Source of the DNA: Paenibacillus marchantiophytorum
GTDB lineage: Bacteria; Bacillota; Bacilli; Paenibacillales; NBRC-103111
Assembly: GCF_014640555.1 (NCBI RefSeq)
Contig: NZ_BMHE01000042.1
Span: forward strand, 1-64,000
DNA length: 64,000 nucleotides
Direction: 5' to 3'
Shown here: in pieces, positions 1-14,773 of the stretch
Position numbering within the stretch: position 1 is the stretch's first letter
How the letters are laid out: every line of letters begins with the position of its first letter
Position numbers and translations under genes: made by a program
Notes under the pieces: model-generated
The model's database searches: none
What the model was told of the DNA's origin: nothing
The model's input: only the letters and a program-made list of their open reading frames with translations

Positions 1-190
1 TGCTTATAGACGAGAAAATGGCTACTTTTGAGATCTAGCGAGTTGTATTGGCGTTATGTAGTCGGATATGGGCGGAATTGTAATCATTTGTTTGGTATAG
101 CGACTTTTGAATTCGCTAGATTTTTTTAATGCCTCTTTTTGATCAAATAGGCTCTATAGAGTTCGTAAGAGGCTGGCTCACAGCCTTTCG
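1..190. repeat. Long direct repeat, left copy (partial at window edge)
   Basis: About 190 bp recur with few differences 512 bp downstream (513-704). Shared landmarks are the opening TGCTTATAGACGAGAAAATG, the block GTAGTCGGATATGGGCGGAA and the block TGATCAAATAGG. The copy starts at base 1, so it may extend out of the window. No gene is evident in it. The pair encloses a 30-bp minisatellite. The nature of the repeat is unknown; it could be one unit of a larger array. Confidence 0.85.
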
Positions 191-240
191 TTTTATGGAA
201 AAGACACTTGGCGAAGCGGAGCGCTGGGGGAGCGCTGGGG

Positions 241-462
241 GAGCTGCACTGAGTAAAGCCGCGCGCCGGGGTGCTGCACTGGATAACGCTGCGCGCCGGG
301 GTGCTGCACTGGGTAAAGCTGAACGCCCGGGCGCTGCGCTGGGTAACGCTGCGCGCCGGGGTGCTGCACTGAGTAAAGCTGAACGCCGGGGTGCTGCGCT
401 GAGTAACGCTGCGCGCCGTGGCGCTGCCATTAGTAAAGCTGCGCGCCGGGGCGCTGCACCTC
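241..462. repeat. 30-bp minisatellite, about seven tandem units
   Basis: Units begin at 241, 271, 301, 331, 361, 391 and 421, with a partial unit from 451. The core alternates GTAAAGC or GTAACGC with GCGCGCCGGGG or GAACGCCGGGG. Because the period is a multiple of three and lacks stop codons, several frames stay open on both strands (for example 129-500 on plus and 126-485 on minus, giving Ala/Arg-rich decapeptide repeats). No ribosome binding site precedes 129, so I treat this as non-coding repeat DNA rather than a gene. Copy number is likely to vary between strains. Confidence 0.85.
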
Positions 463-512
463 GGGGAGCCGCCTCCCACAATCAATCTGTCACACTCTAA
501 CGAACTGATTGA

Positions 513-704
513 TGCTTATAGACGAGAAAATGGCTACTTTTGAAATCTAACGAATTGTATTGGCATTATGTAGTCGGATATGGGCGGAATTGTGATCATT
601 TGTTTGGTATAGCGACTTTTGAATTCGCTAGATTTTTTAAATGCCCCTTTTTGATCAAATAGGGTCTATGGAGTTCGTAAGACCTTGGCTCACGGTCCTT
701 TCTC
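513..704. repeat. Long direct repeat, right copy
   Basis: Second copy of the sequence at 1-190, offset by 512 bp, with scattered substitutions (for example TTTGAAATCTAACGAA against TTTGAGATCTAGCGAG). It ends about 75 bp before the leucine dehydrogenase start, so the promoter of that gene lies in or just after it. Confidence 0.85.
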
Positions 705-780
705 GCAGTAGCCCAACCAGCCTTTCCTGAATAGGATATAACCTAAAGCGCTCACTAAGGCTGCAAAAGGAGGATTTAAC

Positions 781-1809
781 ATGGACGTATTCGAGCAAAA
801 GTATGAACAGCTTATTTTCCTCCAAGATCCCATCGTTCGCCTCAAAGCGATTATCGTGATTGACAACTCGAAGTTAGGGCCTGCCCTTGGTGGCTGTCGG
901 ATGTGGCAATACGAAAGTGAGGAAGACGCCATTCAAGATGCACTGCGGCTAGCCCGCGGAATGACATCCAAATCGGCTGTTTCAGGACTCCCTTTCGGAG
1001 GCGGCAAAGCGGTAATTCTTAGTCATCCAGGTCAAGGCTCACGTGAACAGTTATTTAGAGCATTAGGTCGACATATAGAGAGCCTGCAAGGGCGTTATAT
1101 AACAGGTATGGACCTGGGTACAGGCGTTGCAGATATGGATTGGATACGTCAGGAAACTGCTTATGTCACGGACACAAGCGGTTCCCTCGGCGCAGAAGGA
1201 GAATTTACAGCGAAGATGACGGCGTACGGGGTATTTTTGGGCATAAAAGCGGCGCTTAAACGTGCTTATGGTACGGAAGCACTCCAACATAAAGTGATTG
1301 CCGTTCAAGGCTTAGGCAAAGTAGGTTATCAGTTATGTCGTTATTTGCATCAGGCTGGCGCTCAATTAGTCGTATCCGATGTTAACTCCGAGCGAACGCA
1401 ACAAGTTGTCCAAGACTTCGGGGCCAAGGCGCTGCCGCCAGAGGACTTCCTTCAGACAACCTGCGATATTTTCGCTCCTTGCGCGCTCGGCGGCATCTTG
1501 CATGATGATTCGATTGCGCAGCTTAATTGCCGGATTATTGCCGGAGGCGCCAATAATCAGCTAGCGGAACGTCGGCATGGCGACAAGCTTCATGAACTTG
1601 GTATCTTATATGCCCCGGACTATGTGATAAACGCTGGCGGAATTATTGTCACTTCCGTTGAACTGGCAGGCGGAGATGCCCCCACAGCTGAGCAGGAAGT
1701 GGAGAAAATCTTCGACACGTTAACGAACGTTTTCACTATCGCTGACAACAAAGGCATCTCGCCTTCAGCTGCTGCGGATGATCTTACCATGCAGCTCCTA
1801 GCCAAGTAA
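781..1809 (+). CDS. Leu/Phe/Val dehydrogenase family protein (leucine dehydrogenase-like)
   Basis: Predicted NAD-dependent oxidative deaminase of branched-chain amino acids (L-leucine to 2-ketoisocaproate and ammonia), cytoplasmic. The 342-residue protein is slightly shorter than typical leucine dehydrogenases (about 364). The substrate region has the family signature LGGCRMW (about 36-42), then MTSKSAVSGLPFGGGKAV, in which K64 and K76 have the 12-residue spacing of the two active-site lysines of this family. A Rossmann fold follows, with GLGKVG near 179-184. An excellent Shine-Dalgarno (AAGGAGG, about 766-772) precedes the ATG. The gene stands alone: repeats lie upstream and a terminator shared with the convergent lyase gene lies downstream. 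Exact substrate preference among Leu, Val and Phe cannot be told from sequence. Confidence 0.9.
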   Translation: MDVFEQKYEQLIFLQDPIVRLKAIIVIDNSKLGPALGGCRMWQYESEEDAIQDALRLARGMTSKSAVSGLPFGGGKAVILSHPGQGSREQLFRALGRHIESLQGRYITGMDLGTGVADMDWIRQETAYVTDTSGSLGAEGEFTAKMTAYGVFLGIKAALKRAYGTEALQHKVIAVQGLGKVGYQLCRYLHQAGAQLVVSDVNSERTQQVVQDFGAKALPPEDFLQTTCDIFAPCALGGILHDDSIAQLNCRIIAGGANNQLAERRHGDKLHELGILYAPDYVINAGGIIVTSVELAGGDAPTAEQEVEKIFDTLTNVFTIADNKGISPSAAADDLTMQLLAK

Positions 1810-1814
1810 CAACG

Positions 1815-1859
1815 AAGGGCTATTCCCTTCCGCTGTCAAACGGAATGGGAATAGCCCTT
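1815..1859. terminator. Bidirectional intrinsic terminator
   Basis: AAGGGCTATTCCC pairs with GGGAATAGCCCTT, giving a 13-bp stem between two convergent genes. The T-tract is short on both strands, so efficiency is uncertain. Confidence 0.7.
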
Positions 1860-1884
1860 GCTAATAGGCAGCATCAGCCAATGT

Positions 1885-7650
<5,766 letters not shown>

Positions 7651-7753
7651 TAATCAGCTCCTTTTCATCTTTCCTATATCCTTATAACCAACCCTTCCTT
7701 CCTAGCCAACCTCGACTTCTGCCCTGCATCCCCCCTCTCACAACTTCCTGCGT

Positions 7754-8674
7754 TTAAAATAAGGCGCTTTCTTTTTTAATTCTTTTTACAGATTCATTGG
7801 TGATCACAATAATTAGAAAGCACAGGACAGACTGATACAAGCCGACTGCTGCTGCCATGCCGAATTCCTGCAAATCAAGGAGCGCCCGGAAGGAAAACGT
7901 GTCGATAATATCGGTTTTATCGTATAAGAGTCCATTGTCACCGATCAGTTGGTAAAACAAGCCGAAATCACCTCGTGCGATTTGGCTGACTTTCAGCAAG
8001 AGCAGGACAATCATGGTTGGAATAATCGAAGGAATCGTAATATGGAAAATCCGCTGCAGCACATTCGCGCCGTCGATTTTGGATGCTTCATACATTTCCG
8101 CATCAATGCCTGCGATGCTCGCAAGGTAAATAACGGTCCCATACCCGACGGACTTCCAAGCGCTAAAGAAGATCAAAATATAAGGCCACAAAGCTGGATT
8201 ATTATAAAAGTTTATGGGCATGAAGCCTAATGACTTCAAAAACGTATTCACTGCACCGAACTCATAATTCAGAAAATTATAGACAATCGCTCCAGCTACG
8301 ACCCACGAAATGAAATAAGGCAGAAAAATCACCGACTGCAAAAACTTTTTGACGTACTTGCCTGCCAGCTCAAATAACACAATGGCGATGCTCATTTCCA
8401 GCAGGTTGTTCACAATCATAAACAAGAAGTTATATACGATCGTATTTTTCGTAACTAGGAACGCTTTGCCGGATTGAAAAAAGAATTCAAAATTAGCCAA
8501 ACCAACCCAAGGACTTCCAAAAATACCATCCTTATAGGAATAAGATTTGAAAGCAACTACCATTCCCGCCATAGGGAAGTAGCAGAAAATAAGAAAAAAT
8601 AAAACGGCGGGCGCGATCATCATATACAGCGTGCGATTTTTCCGCAAATCGCCTAGAAAACCCTTCGTATGCAT
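7754..8674 (-). CDS. Carbohydrate ABC transporter permease, LplB type
   Basis: Integral membrane permease of a CUT1-type oligosaccharide importer, about 306 aa with six predicted membrane segments. The family loop EMYEASKIDGANVLQRIFHI is the ATPase-contact (EAA) motif, and the N-terminal segment ILY-to-FYFPMAG pattern is typical of the LplB group. I place the start at ATG 8674 (MHTKGFLGDL) because AGGAGGAG lies 7 nt upstream. The frame extends to 8749 but that start has no ribosome site. It lies between its solute-binding protein and the lyase. The partner permease is 10373-11263; no ATPase gene is present nearby. Confidence 0.9.
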   Translation of the reverse strand: MHTKGFLGDLRKNRTLYMMIAPAVLFFLIFCYFPMAGMVVAFKSYSYKDGIFGSPWVGLANFEFFFQSGKAFLVTKNTIVYNFLFMIVNNLLEMSIAIVLFELAGKYVKKFLQSVIFLPYFISWVVAGAIVYNFLNYEFGAVNTFLKSLGFMPINFYNNPALWPYILIFFSAWKSVGYGTVIYLASIAGIDAEMYEASKIDGANVLQRIFHITIPSIIPTMIVLLLLKVSQIARGDFGLFYQLIGDNGLLYDKTDIIDTFSFRALLDLQEFGMAAAVGLYQSVLCFLIIVITNESVKRIKKESALF

Positions 8675-8759
8675 CGAATTCTCCTCCTGATAACCAAAAA
8701 CGAGAGTGACTGTTTGCATGATCGTCGCAGCCCTCTCGTCCTTTCTCACTTGTTATTTG

Positions 8760-10313
8760 TTATTTGTTATTCTTTACAAATTCGTCAAGCTGCTTTTGTG
8801 CTTCAGCAACCACTTTATCCAGACCCGCTTCTTTATTTTTGGTATTGAGTGTCTTGACAGCTTCGAGCGGATCATTCACTACACCTAAGGTAAGGGGATT
8901 GCGATATTGATCCTTCACATTTTTGATCGCTGCGAGCTCATTCTTCACATTCGTCGTATCGAACACAAAGTTGAGCAGTGGATTCGTTATCGCAGTTTTG
9001 GTCCAAGCCGCTTGAATTGCTGCAACTTCTTTCGGTTGATCCGCGAGCGGCTTGATCAGTCCTTGCGTTCTCCAGCCCCACGGGGAGCCCGAATCGATTT
9101 TGTAACCGGAATCCGTTCCGCCCAGAGCCTGAATTTTTTTATCTGCCGTCAAATCGTAATGCTTGTCTTTGATCCCGTACGTCGTAAGGTTGAAATAATC
9201 CTCGTTATTCCGGAATAGATCAAGCAACATTAAGGCTCTCTCAGGATTTTTGGCATTTGCGTTGATCGACATACCGTTGCCTATGTAAGGGTTCACATAA
9301 GTCGCCTTGCCGTTGTATAGATCAAACAGTTCGACTTTCCATTCTGGATGCTTCTGATTCGCTGTTGTTACACCCAGACTCATATCTTGAATATTTCCAG
9401 CCATCGAAGCGCTTTTGCCAGCCAGGAAGGAATCTTTCACTGGCGTCTTATTGAGCAGAGCATTCTGGGACCAATAGCCTTTCTTGTTCCAATCGGCCAT
9501 TTTCTTGGCAAATTCCAAATATTGCGGGGTTTGCGCGACATCAATCAGCTTCCCTGACTTATCTTTCAGATCGACGGAAACGAGCGAATTGCCAATAATG
9601 AGTTTAGGCGTTAGTTCCGTACCGACCATGAAATCATACATTGTATAGGCGTTAATGCCTTCATCGAAAGGCACCATACTAGGTTCGTTTTTGGATATAA
9701 CTTCCAAATATTTCTCGAAATCATTGATCGTTTTCAACTCAGGAATGTTGTATTTCGCTCGCAAATCCCCTCTGACGCCGACAACAGCCATAGAGAAGTC
9801 TTTGGTTGAGGCAGGCACCATATAGATTTTGTTCTGGACCTTCGCCTGCTCCCAGGCTTCCTTAGGCATTTCCTTCATCGTCTGTGGCGCATATTTCGTT
9901 ATCATATCCGGCGTAAGTTCAAGGAACGCCCCTTTGATCGCTTGTTCCCCATACTTGATCCAATTCGCCGAGAACACCAGATCGAAATCTTCTCCCGTCG
10001 CGAATAGAAGCGGATACTTCTGCAGGTAGTCTCCCCAAGAGAGGAAAACAGGCTCAACAGTTGCATTAATATCACGCTTGAGCATCTTGTTGATTTCGTC
10101 ATAGACAAGTCCGATATCCTTGGGCTGATCGCCAATCAGATACATTTTGAGCTTCACTTCTTTGGAAATATCCACTTTGTTGGAACCCGTGTCCGTCCTT
10201 GTGCCAGCCGACGGTTTAGGTGATGCCGTTTCTTGGCCCCTGTTAGTCGAGCAGCCTGCCAGCAGCAGGACAGCCGCCAAGCTGACAGCCATCAGCGTCT
10301 TTACATGTTTCAT
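8760..10313 (-). CDS. Extracellular solute-binding lipoprotein, LplA/YtcQ type
   Basis: Surface lipoprotein that captures an oligosaccharide for the flanking permeases. The 517-aa product begins with a lipoprotein signal (MKHVKTLMAV..., lipobox LLAGC with lipidated C21), then a linker rich in Ser/Thr/Pro and a family 1 binding fold of roughly 450 residues. The start at ATG 10313 is chosen because GGGAGG lies about 8 nt upstream; the longer frame from 10343 has none. It sits between the two permease genes, and with them and the lyase forms a four-gene operon. The bound sugar is unknown, but the linked lyase suggests unsaturated oligosaccharides. Confidence 0.9.
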   Translation of the reverse strand: MKHVKTLMAVSLAAVLLLAGCSTNRGQETASPKPSAGTRTDTGSNKVDISKEVKLKMYLIGDQPKDIGLVYDEINKMLKRDINATVEPVFLSWGDYLQKYPLLFATGEDFDLVFSANWIKYGEQAIKGAFLELTPDMITKYAPQTMKEMPKEAWEQAKVQNKIYMVPASTKDFSMAVVGVRGDLRAKYNIPELKTINDFEKYLEVISKNEPSMVPFDEGINAYTMYDFMVGTELTPKLIIGNSLVSVDLKDKSGKLIDVAQTPQYLEFAKKMADWNKKGYWSQNALLNKTPVKDSFLAGKSASMAGNIQDMSLGVTTANQKHPEWKVELFDLYNGKATYVNPYIGNGMSINANAKNPERALMLLDLFRNNEDYFNLTTYGIKDKHYDLTADKKIQALGGTDSGYKIDSGSPWGWRTQGLIKPLADQPKEVAAIQAAWTKTAITNPLLNFVFDTTNVKNELAAIKNVKDQYRNPLTLGVVNDPLEAVKTLNTKNKEAGLDKVVAEAQKQLDEFVKNNK

Positions 10314-10372
10314 CGATAAATCCTCCCCTTTACTCTCGTACACGCATCTATGATCAACAGCCTAAGCCGGTG

Positions 10373-11263
10373 TCATCCCTTGACGGCGCCTATCGTAATT
10401 CCTTGAATAAAATATTTCTGAACAAAAGGATAGAGCAATATAATCGGCCCCGTCGCGATCACCGTCATCGCCAGTTTGAACGATTCCTTAGGCGTATCCA
10501 TCACGACAGATCCTTGGGAAGCCACGGAAGAGTTGGCAAAAGCGATACTGCTCAATATTTTATAGAGAAAATATTGCAGTGGATACAGGTGCTCTTTGTT
10601 AATAAACAAGGTCGCATGATACCAATCATTCCAATAATTAAGAGAAATGAACAGGCCGATCGTAGCCAGTGCAGGCTTCGTTAGCGGAAGAATCATGGAG
10701 AAGAAGATTCGGAAATCACCCGCACCATCAATTTTGGCTGATTCGCTGATCGCATCTGGAATTGTGGAGCTGATAAAACTTCTCATAATAATGATATAAA
10801 ATACGTTTAATAAGGGAGGGATCATCAAGGCCAGGAGCGAATCCTTCCACCCCAAATACTTGACGATCAGTATGTACCAGGGCACAAGTCCCCCGGAAAA
10901 CAAAGTGGTGAAGAAGAAATAGAAGGAGAACACGTTGCGGTACTTGAAGTCTTTGCGCTGCAATACATACGCCGTCATCGCTGTAAGGAACAGCCCGATC
11001 CCTGTACCCGCGATCGTAACCAACAATGTAATTTGATATGCGGATATGATCTGTTTGGGATTTTTCAATATAAAGGCGTAAGCATCTAATGAAAACACAC
11101 TCGGAATGAGACTATATCCGTTTCTAATAATGCTCGATTCTTCTGTCACTGAGCCTATGACAATCATTAAGAAGGGAATCAAACACATCATCGCCAGCAG
11201 CGATATGAAGACATAGCCGATGACTTGGAACACATATTTCTCTACAGATTGCCTTCTCTCCAT
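10373..11263 (-). CDS. Carbohydrate ABC transporter permease, LplC/YtcP type
   Basis: Second membrane permease of the importer, about 296 aa, six predicted membrane segments, with the EAA-type loop ISESAKIDGAGDFRIFFSMI and the usual C-terminal ending QGITIGAVKG. I prefer ATG 11263 (MERRQSVEK), which has GGAGGG 4-5 nt upstream; an ATG four codons earlier (11275) has no clear site. It is the first gene of the operon reading toward the lyase, and its promoter must lie in the 230 bp shared with the divergent AraC regulator. Confidence 0.9.
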   Translation of the reverse strand: MERRQSVEKYVFQVIGYVFISLLAMMCLIPFLMIVIGSVTEESSIIRNGYSLIPSVFSLDAYAFILKNPKQIISAYQITLLVTIAGTGIGLFLTAMTAYVLQRKDFKYRNVFSFYFFFTTLFSGGLVPWYILIVKYLGWKDSLLALMIPPLLNVFYIIIMRSFISSTIPDAISESAKIDGAGDFRIFFSMILPLTKPALATIGLFISLNYWNDWYHATLFINKEHLYPLQYFLYKILSSIAFANSSVASQGSVVMDTPKESFKLAMTVIATGPIILLYPFVQKYFIQGITIGAVKG

Positions 11264-11275
11264 GGAGCCCTCCAT

Positions 11276-11492
11276 CAGCTGTGATTAGGATAACCGGTTT
11301 CCTAACTCCATACTAGTTCACGATCCTGCTTCCCGTATACTTTACAAACTGGTTAAACGACTCCATTTATTTGCGAAAAGCGCCTATACGAATTGGTTCA
11401 GCTTTATACTTTTTGTATGTACACTTACCTGTTTACAAATTTTTCACTATAATAATGAATACATCGATCCTGCCTAACGAAGGAGCTTAGAC
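11276..11492. promoter_or_regulatory. Divergent control region between importer operon and AraC regulator
   Basis: About 217 bp of AT-rich DNA between two divergent transcripts. A -10-like TATAAT at 11448-11453 reads toward the regulator, but I see no good -35 at 17 bp. Regulators of this membrane-anchored AraC class usually act on the adjacent operon, so their operator is expected here; I could not identify a convincing repeat. Confidence 0.45.
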
Positions 11493-13742
11493 TTGCTGAT
11501 GAAACTCACAATGGCTCGAACACCCAATAAGCTTTACGCCAACATCTTCCTTTCGCTCATCGTTTGCATCATCCTTACCATCGTGACTTTATCTTCTGCG
11601 CTCTACGCAAGCTTCGAGAAAATCGCCTTGTCCAACATCTATGCATCTGAAAAAAGCAGCTTGTCTCAGACGAGCTATAGCGCAAAATCGATGATTGAAA
11701 ACTCGACAAGCTACGCGCTTCAAATATACGCCGATCCACTTTTGGATAAGCTGCTGCATTACACTTCCCCAGGCAATGTCGAGACAACCACCGCGTTAAC
11801 TCGCTTGAATGCTTATTTGAATATGAACTATTTCATTCATTCCATCTATATTTATGGCAAGAACTCCAAAACGTTTTATGCCTCCACGTTATCCTCTGGC
11901 AATGCGATTCAGCATTTCGATGATTTCTATGATGCGGATGCGCGCAAGCTGATTGAACATTTCAGCAATTACAAGCGTCTGGCGCCTATTCCCCGGGAAA
12001 TACCCGTTCAAACGCCGTTTCAAGAGGTCAAAACAGCTAATGTATACACTTTTGTCTTTTATGATCTGCAAGGTCAATCCTCCGATCTCGACAATATGAT
12101 TATGCTCAACGTGCCAGAGCGTTGGATGAAAGATGCGATAACCAGCCTGGATATGGATAAAAATGGCTCGACCTTCATCATCGACAGCAAAGGCACATTG
12201 GTAACCAGCACCGACACCATGCCGTTCCTTGCGGATCTTCATGAGAAGCCTTATGTCCAAAAGATACTGAACACTTCATCCAGTCAAGCATCCGGCTATT
12301 TTGTGGATCAGGTGGAAGGCGTCAAATCCTTGGTTGTCTACTCCAAGCATGACGTCACCAATTGGCTTTTCATCCGCGTGCTGCCTTATAACACCATCAT
12401 GGGGAAAATCGAAACGATTAAGAAGACCGTTCTTCTAGTCTGTTTCTTCATCCTGCTAATCGGGCTCAGCATCTCTTTCTTCTTGTCCAAATCGCTGTAT
12501 AAACCCATCGAGAAAGTCACATCCAAATTAAATGTATTAATAAAAGAAAAACGCAATAATCAGTACAAACTGAAACAGCATTTTTTGCGTCAACTTGTCT
12601 ATACAAGCGGGTATAAAAAGCCGCTTGACATCGAAAGGGAACTCAAGGAATTTGAAATCGCGATGGACCCCGCCAGCGATTACGTGCTCATTCTTTTCGT
12701 AATCGACCGTTTTGACTCGTTTTCCCGGCAATATCACTTCGAAGACCGGGTGCTCCTGAAATATGGCATTATGAATATCGCTTCCGAAACGTTCGCTCAA
12801 GCTGGCAGCTGCGAATGTATCGATATAGATGAGAAAACCATTGCCGTTCTTCTGAATGGCAGCTTTCAAGCGGAACTTTCATGGATTGATCTGGTAAAGC
12901 AAGTTCAAGATTCCACCGACCAATTTCTGAACTTATCGTTGTCCGCCTCCATCAGCAGAACCGGCGACAGCTTAATTGAAGTATCTGACCTCTATTCGGA
13001 AACACAGCAGCAGTTGAAATACAAATTTGTTGAGGGCTATCGCTGCATTCTGCATAGTCGACAACCTCGCCAGCAAGCGCTTGCCCCATTCGTTCATCCC
13101 AACCTGCTTGAAAACAATATGTTGGAGACGCTGAAGCTGGGCAAAGCGACAGAGTCGAAGAAATGGTTTGATGAGATCGTTCAGACGGTGGAGCCGCCCT
13201 CCTATATGGTTTATAACATGCTGTTTAATCAGCTGGCATTCTCGCTAAGTACGGCCGCAATCAACATGGATCGAAACGCTGGCTTACTCCTCGATCACGA
13301 TTTCGGATCTTTTATCCATCACATGCACAAATTGGAAACTTTGCACGATGTGCAAGATCATTTCTACGAATTGATTGACCAGCTATGCCTTGGATTTAAA
13401 GATAAAAAAAGTTCAAAACATGACAACTTGATCGTATCCATTGATACCATCATTCATCAAAATTATGCTGACCGTGAATTGTCGCTATTCCGAATCGCGG
13501 AGATCCTGGATTTCACCCCGGCCTATCTCGGTCGTATTTTCAAAAAGCTCACCAACAAGTCGATTCCCGACTATTTAAATGAGTTTCGCATCGAGAGAGC
13601 GAAGGAAAAGCTCATTTCCACGCATGACTCTATTGAAGAAATCTCACAGAAGACCGGTTACAACAATAGTACTTATTTCTATAAAGTGTTCAAAAAATAT
13701 ACCGGTATTACACCTGCTGAATATCGAAATAACGGAACTTAA
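11493..13742 (+). CDS. Membrane-anchored AraC-family transcriptional regulator (YtdP-like)
   Basis: A 749-aa one-component regulator. It has an N-terminal membrane anchor (about 15-37), a large extracellular sensor region (dCache-like, about 40-295), a second membrane segment (about 305-325), an HAMP-like stretch, a central linker domain and a C-terminal AraC DNA-binding region with two helix-turn-helices (last ~100 residues, with DFTPAYLGRIFKK and the signature ending TYFYKVFKKYTGITPAEYR). It lacks kinase and receiver domains, so sensing and DNA binding are in one chain. The TTG at 11493 is favoured over the ATG at 11499 because AAGGAG (11480-11485) is 7 nt from the TTG and 13 nt from the ATG. 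It is divergent from the importer-lyase operon, which it probably controls. Confidence 0.85.
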   Translation: MLMKLTMARTPNKLYANIFLSLIVCIILTIVTLSSALYASFEKIALSNIYASEKSSLSQTSYSAKSMIENSTSYALQIYADPLLDKLLHYTSPGNVETTTALTRLNAYLNMNYFIHSIYIYGKNSKTFYASTLSSGNAIQHFDDFYDADARKLIEHFSNYKRLAPIPREIPVQTPFQEVKTANVYTFVFYDLQGQSSDLDNMIMLNVPERWMKDAITSLDMDKNGSTFIIDSKGTLVTSTDTMPFLADLHEKPYVQKILNTSSSQASGYFVDQVEGVKSLVVYSKHDVTNWLFIRVLPYNTIMGKIETIKKTVLLVCFFILLIGLSISFFLSKSLYKPIEKVTSKLNVLIKEKRNNQYKLKQHFLRQLVYTSGYKKPLDIERELKEFEIAMDPASDYVLILFVIDRFDSFSRQYHFEDRVLLKYGIMNIASETFAQAGSCECIDIDEKTIAVLLNGSFQAELSWIDLVKQVQDSTDQFLNLSLSASISRTGDSLIEVSDLYSETQQQLKYKFVEGYRCILHSRQPRQQALAPFVHPNLLENNMLETLKLGKATESKKWFDEIVQTVEPPSYMVYNMLFNQLAFSLSTAAINMDRNAGLLLDHDFGSFIHHMHKLETLHDVQDHFYELIDQLCLGFKDKKSSKHDNLIVSIDTIIHQNYADRELSLFRIAEILDFTPAYLGRIFKKLTNKSIPDYLNEFRIERAKEKLISTHDSIEEISQKTGYNNSTYFYKVFKKYTGITPAEYRNNGT

Positions 13743-13747
13743 CATGG

Positions 13748-13787
13748 AAAAAGGCTTGCGCATGAAGTTGCCTGCGCAAGCCTTTTT
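13748..13787. terminator. Bidirectional intrinsic terminator
   Basis: AAAAAGGCTTGCGCA pairs with TGCGCAAGCCTTTTT around a 10-nt loop, with A and T tracts on both sides. It lies between the AraC gene and the convergent acetyltransferase. Confidence 0.9.
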
Positions 13788-13802
13788 CCTATTCCGCCTG
13801 AT

Positions 13803-14273
13803 TTACAATTCCTTGGTCATAAACACACTGTTCGGATCCTCGATATAATCCGCGAACGGCTCACAAAAATGAAATCCTAAGGTTTCATACAGCTTAATCG
13901 CCGGTTGGAAAGATGCCATGGAACCCGTTTCCAAGCTTAAACGCACATAGCCGCGTCTCTTCGCTTCTTCAATCATATGTTCAAGAAGGCGCTTGGCAAC
14001 ACCTTTTCGCAAATGCAACGTGGATGTTCGCATAGACTTAATCTCTCCATGCTGCCCGCCGAGTTCTTTGATTGCCCCGCAGCCCATGATCTCATTGTGA
14101 TCCCATACACTCCAAAACGTAATTTCCGGCTTTTTTAGCCCATCCAGATTCAGCGCATGCATACTTTCAGGCGGAGATTGAGCCGACATACTCAGAAAAT
14201 GTTCGCTCACCAAGGCAATTACTTGGGCACCTGTCAAATCATCCAATTTAATTTCCACAGCCATCCACTCCAT
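13803..14273 (-). CDS. GNAT-family N-acetyltransferase
   Basis: Predicted acetyl-CoA-dependent acetyltransferase of 156 aa, cytoplasmic, substrate unknown. The GNAT core is visible as strand EIKSMRTSTLHLRKGVAKRL (about 79-98; the RKGVAKRLL segment is the acetyl-CoA pyrophosphate loop), helix MIEEAKRRGY and the C-terminal IKLYETLGF motif. The start may be ATG 14273 or the ATG three codons later (14264, MAVEIKL); neither has a strong ribosome site. It is single, with a terminator on its 3' side. Confidence 0.85.
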   Translation of the reverse strand: MEWMAVEIKLDDLTGAQVIALVSEHFLSMSAQSPPESMHALNLDGLKKPEITFWSVWDHNEIMGCGAIKELGGQHGEIKSMRTSTLHLRKGVAKRLLEHMIEEAKRRGYVRLSLETGSMASFQPAIKLYETLGFHFCEPFADYIEDPNSVFMTKEL

Positions 14274-14507
14274 ATGATCTATTTTTCAAAACATTAGTAT
14301 ACGTGCTATTTAATATAACGTCGATGTTAATTATTACAAAAGTGACCAAGCTCAACTGAAGTTGTGGAGCGTCCCCGACTTAAGTAGGGCTTCCAAAACC
14401 GCCAGAGGTCCATTTGCGCCAACGATTGAAGAAGCTACAATAAAGATATAAGAACGACGTTGAAGCAAATTCAAATACGCTTGATACTTGAGAGGAGACT
14501 TATTCAC

Positions 14508-14705
14508 ATGAACAAATTATTCAGATCGACGACTGACAGTAAATTAACAGGACTTTGCGGTGGGATGGCCGAGTGGCTTGGCGTTAACGCAACCCTCATT
14601 CGTCTGCTACTCGTAGCAGCGGCTCTATGCAGCTTTGGAACGGTGACACTGATGTACTTCGCAGCAAGCCTCTTAATCCCTAAAGCGCCATACAGTCACA
14701 TCTAA
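14508..14705 (+). CDS. PspC-domain small membrane protein
   Basis: A 65-aa protein that is almost entirely a PspC domain: KLTGLCGGMAEWLGV followed by a hydrophobic helix (about 28-58) ending in LLIPK. PspC domains occur in envelope-stress membrane proteins, and stand-alone copies like this are common in Firmicutes with no defined role. The ATG at 14508 is chosen because AGAGGAGA precedes it at about 9 nt; the frame opens upstream at 14460 without a site. A weak terminator-like hairpin follows. Confidence 0.8.
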   Translation: MNKLFRSTTDSKLTGLCGGMAEWLGVNATLIRLLLVAAALCSFGTVTLMYFAASLLIPKAPYSHI

Positions 14706-14736
14706 TCTTTGTAAAAGCTAACATCCTTACTAATAC

Positions 14737-14766
14737 GGGACCCGCTGAACTGGCGCGGTCCTTTTT
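14737..14766 (+). terminator. Probable intrinsic terminator
   Basis: An imperfect hairpin, GGACCCGC pairing with GCGCGGTCC, is followed by CTTTTT. It would end the PspC transcript and, in reverse, may end the convergent MarR transcript. Confidence 0.55.
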
Positions 14767-14773
14767 GGTATGT

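Noticed and set aside
241..462. Possible CRISPR array
   Set aside because: Repeat units are contiguous with no unique spacers, and no cas gene is present in the window. The dispersed motif family is likewise not CRISPR.
126..500. Overlapping open frames on both strands coding Ala/Arg-rich decapeptide repeats
   Set aside because: They result from a stop-free 30-bp tandem repeat; no ribosome site precedes any of them and several frames are open at once.
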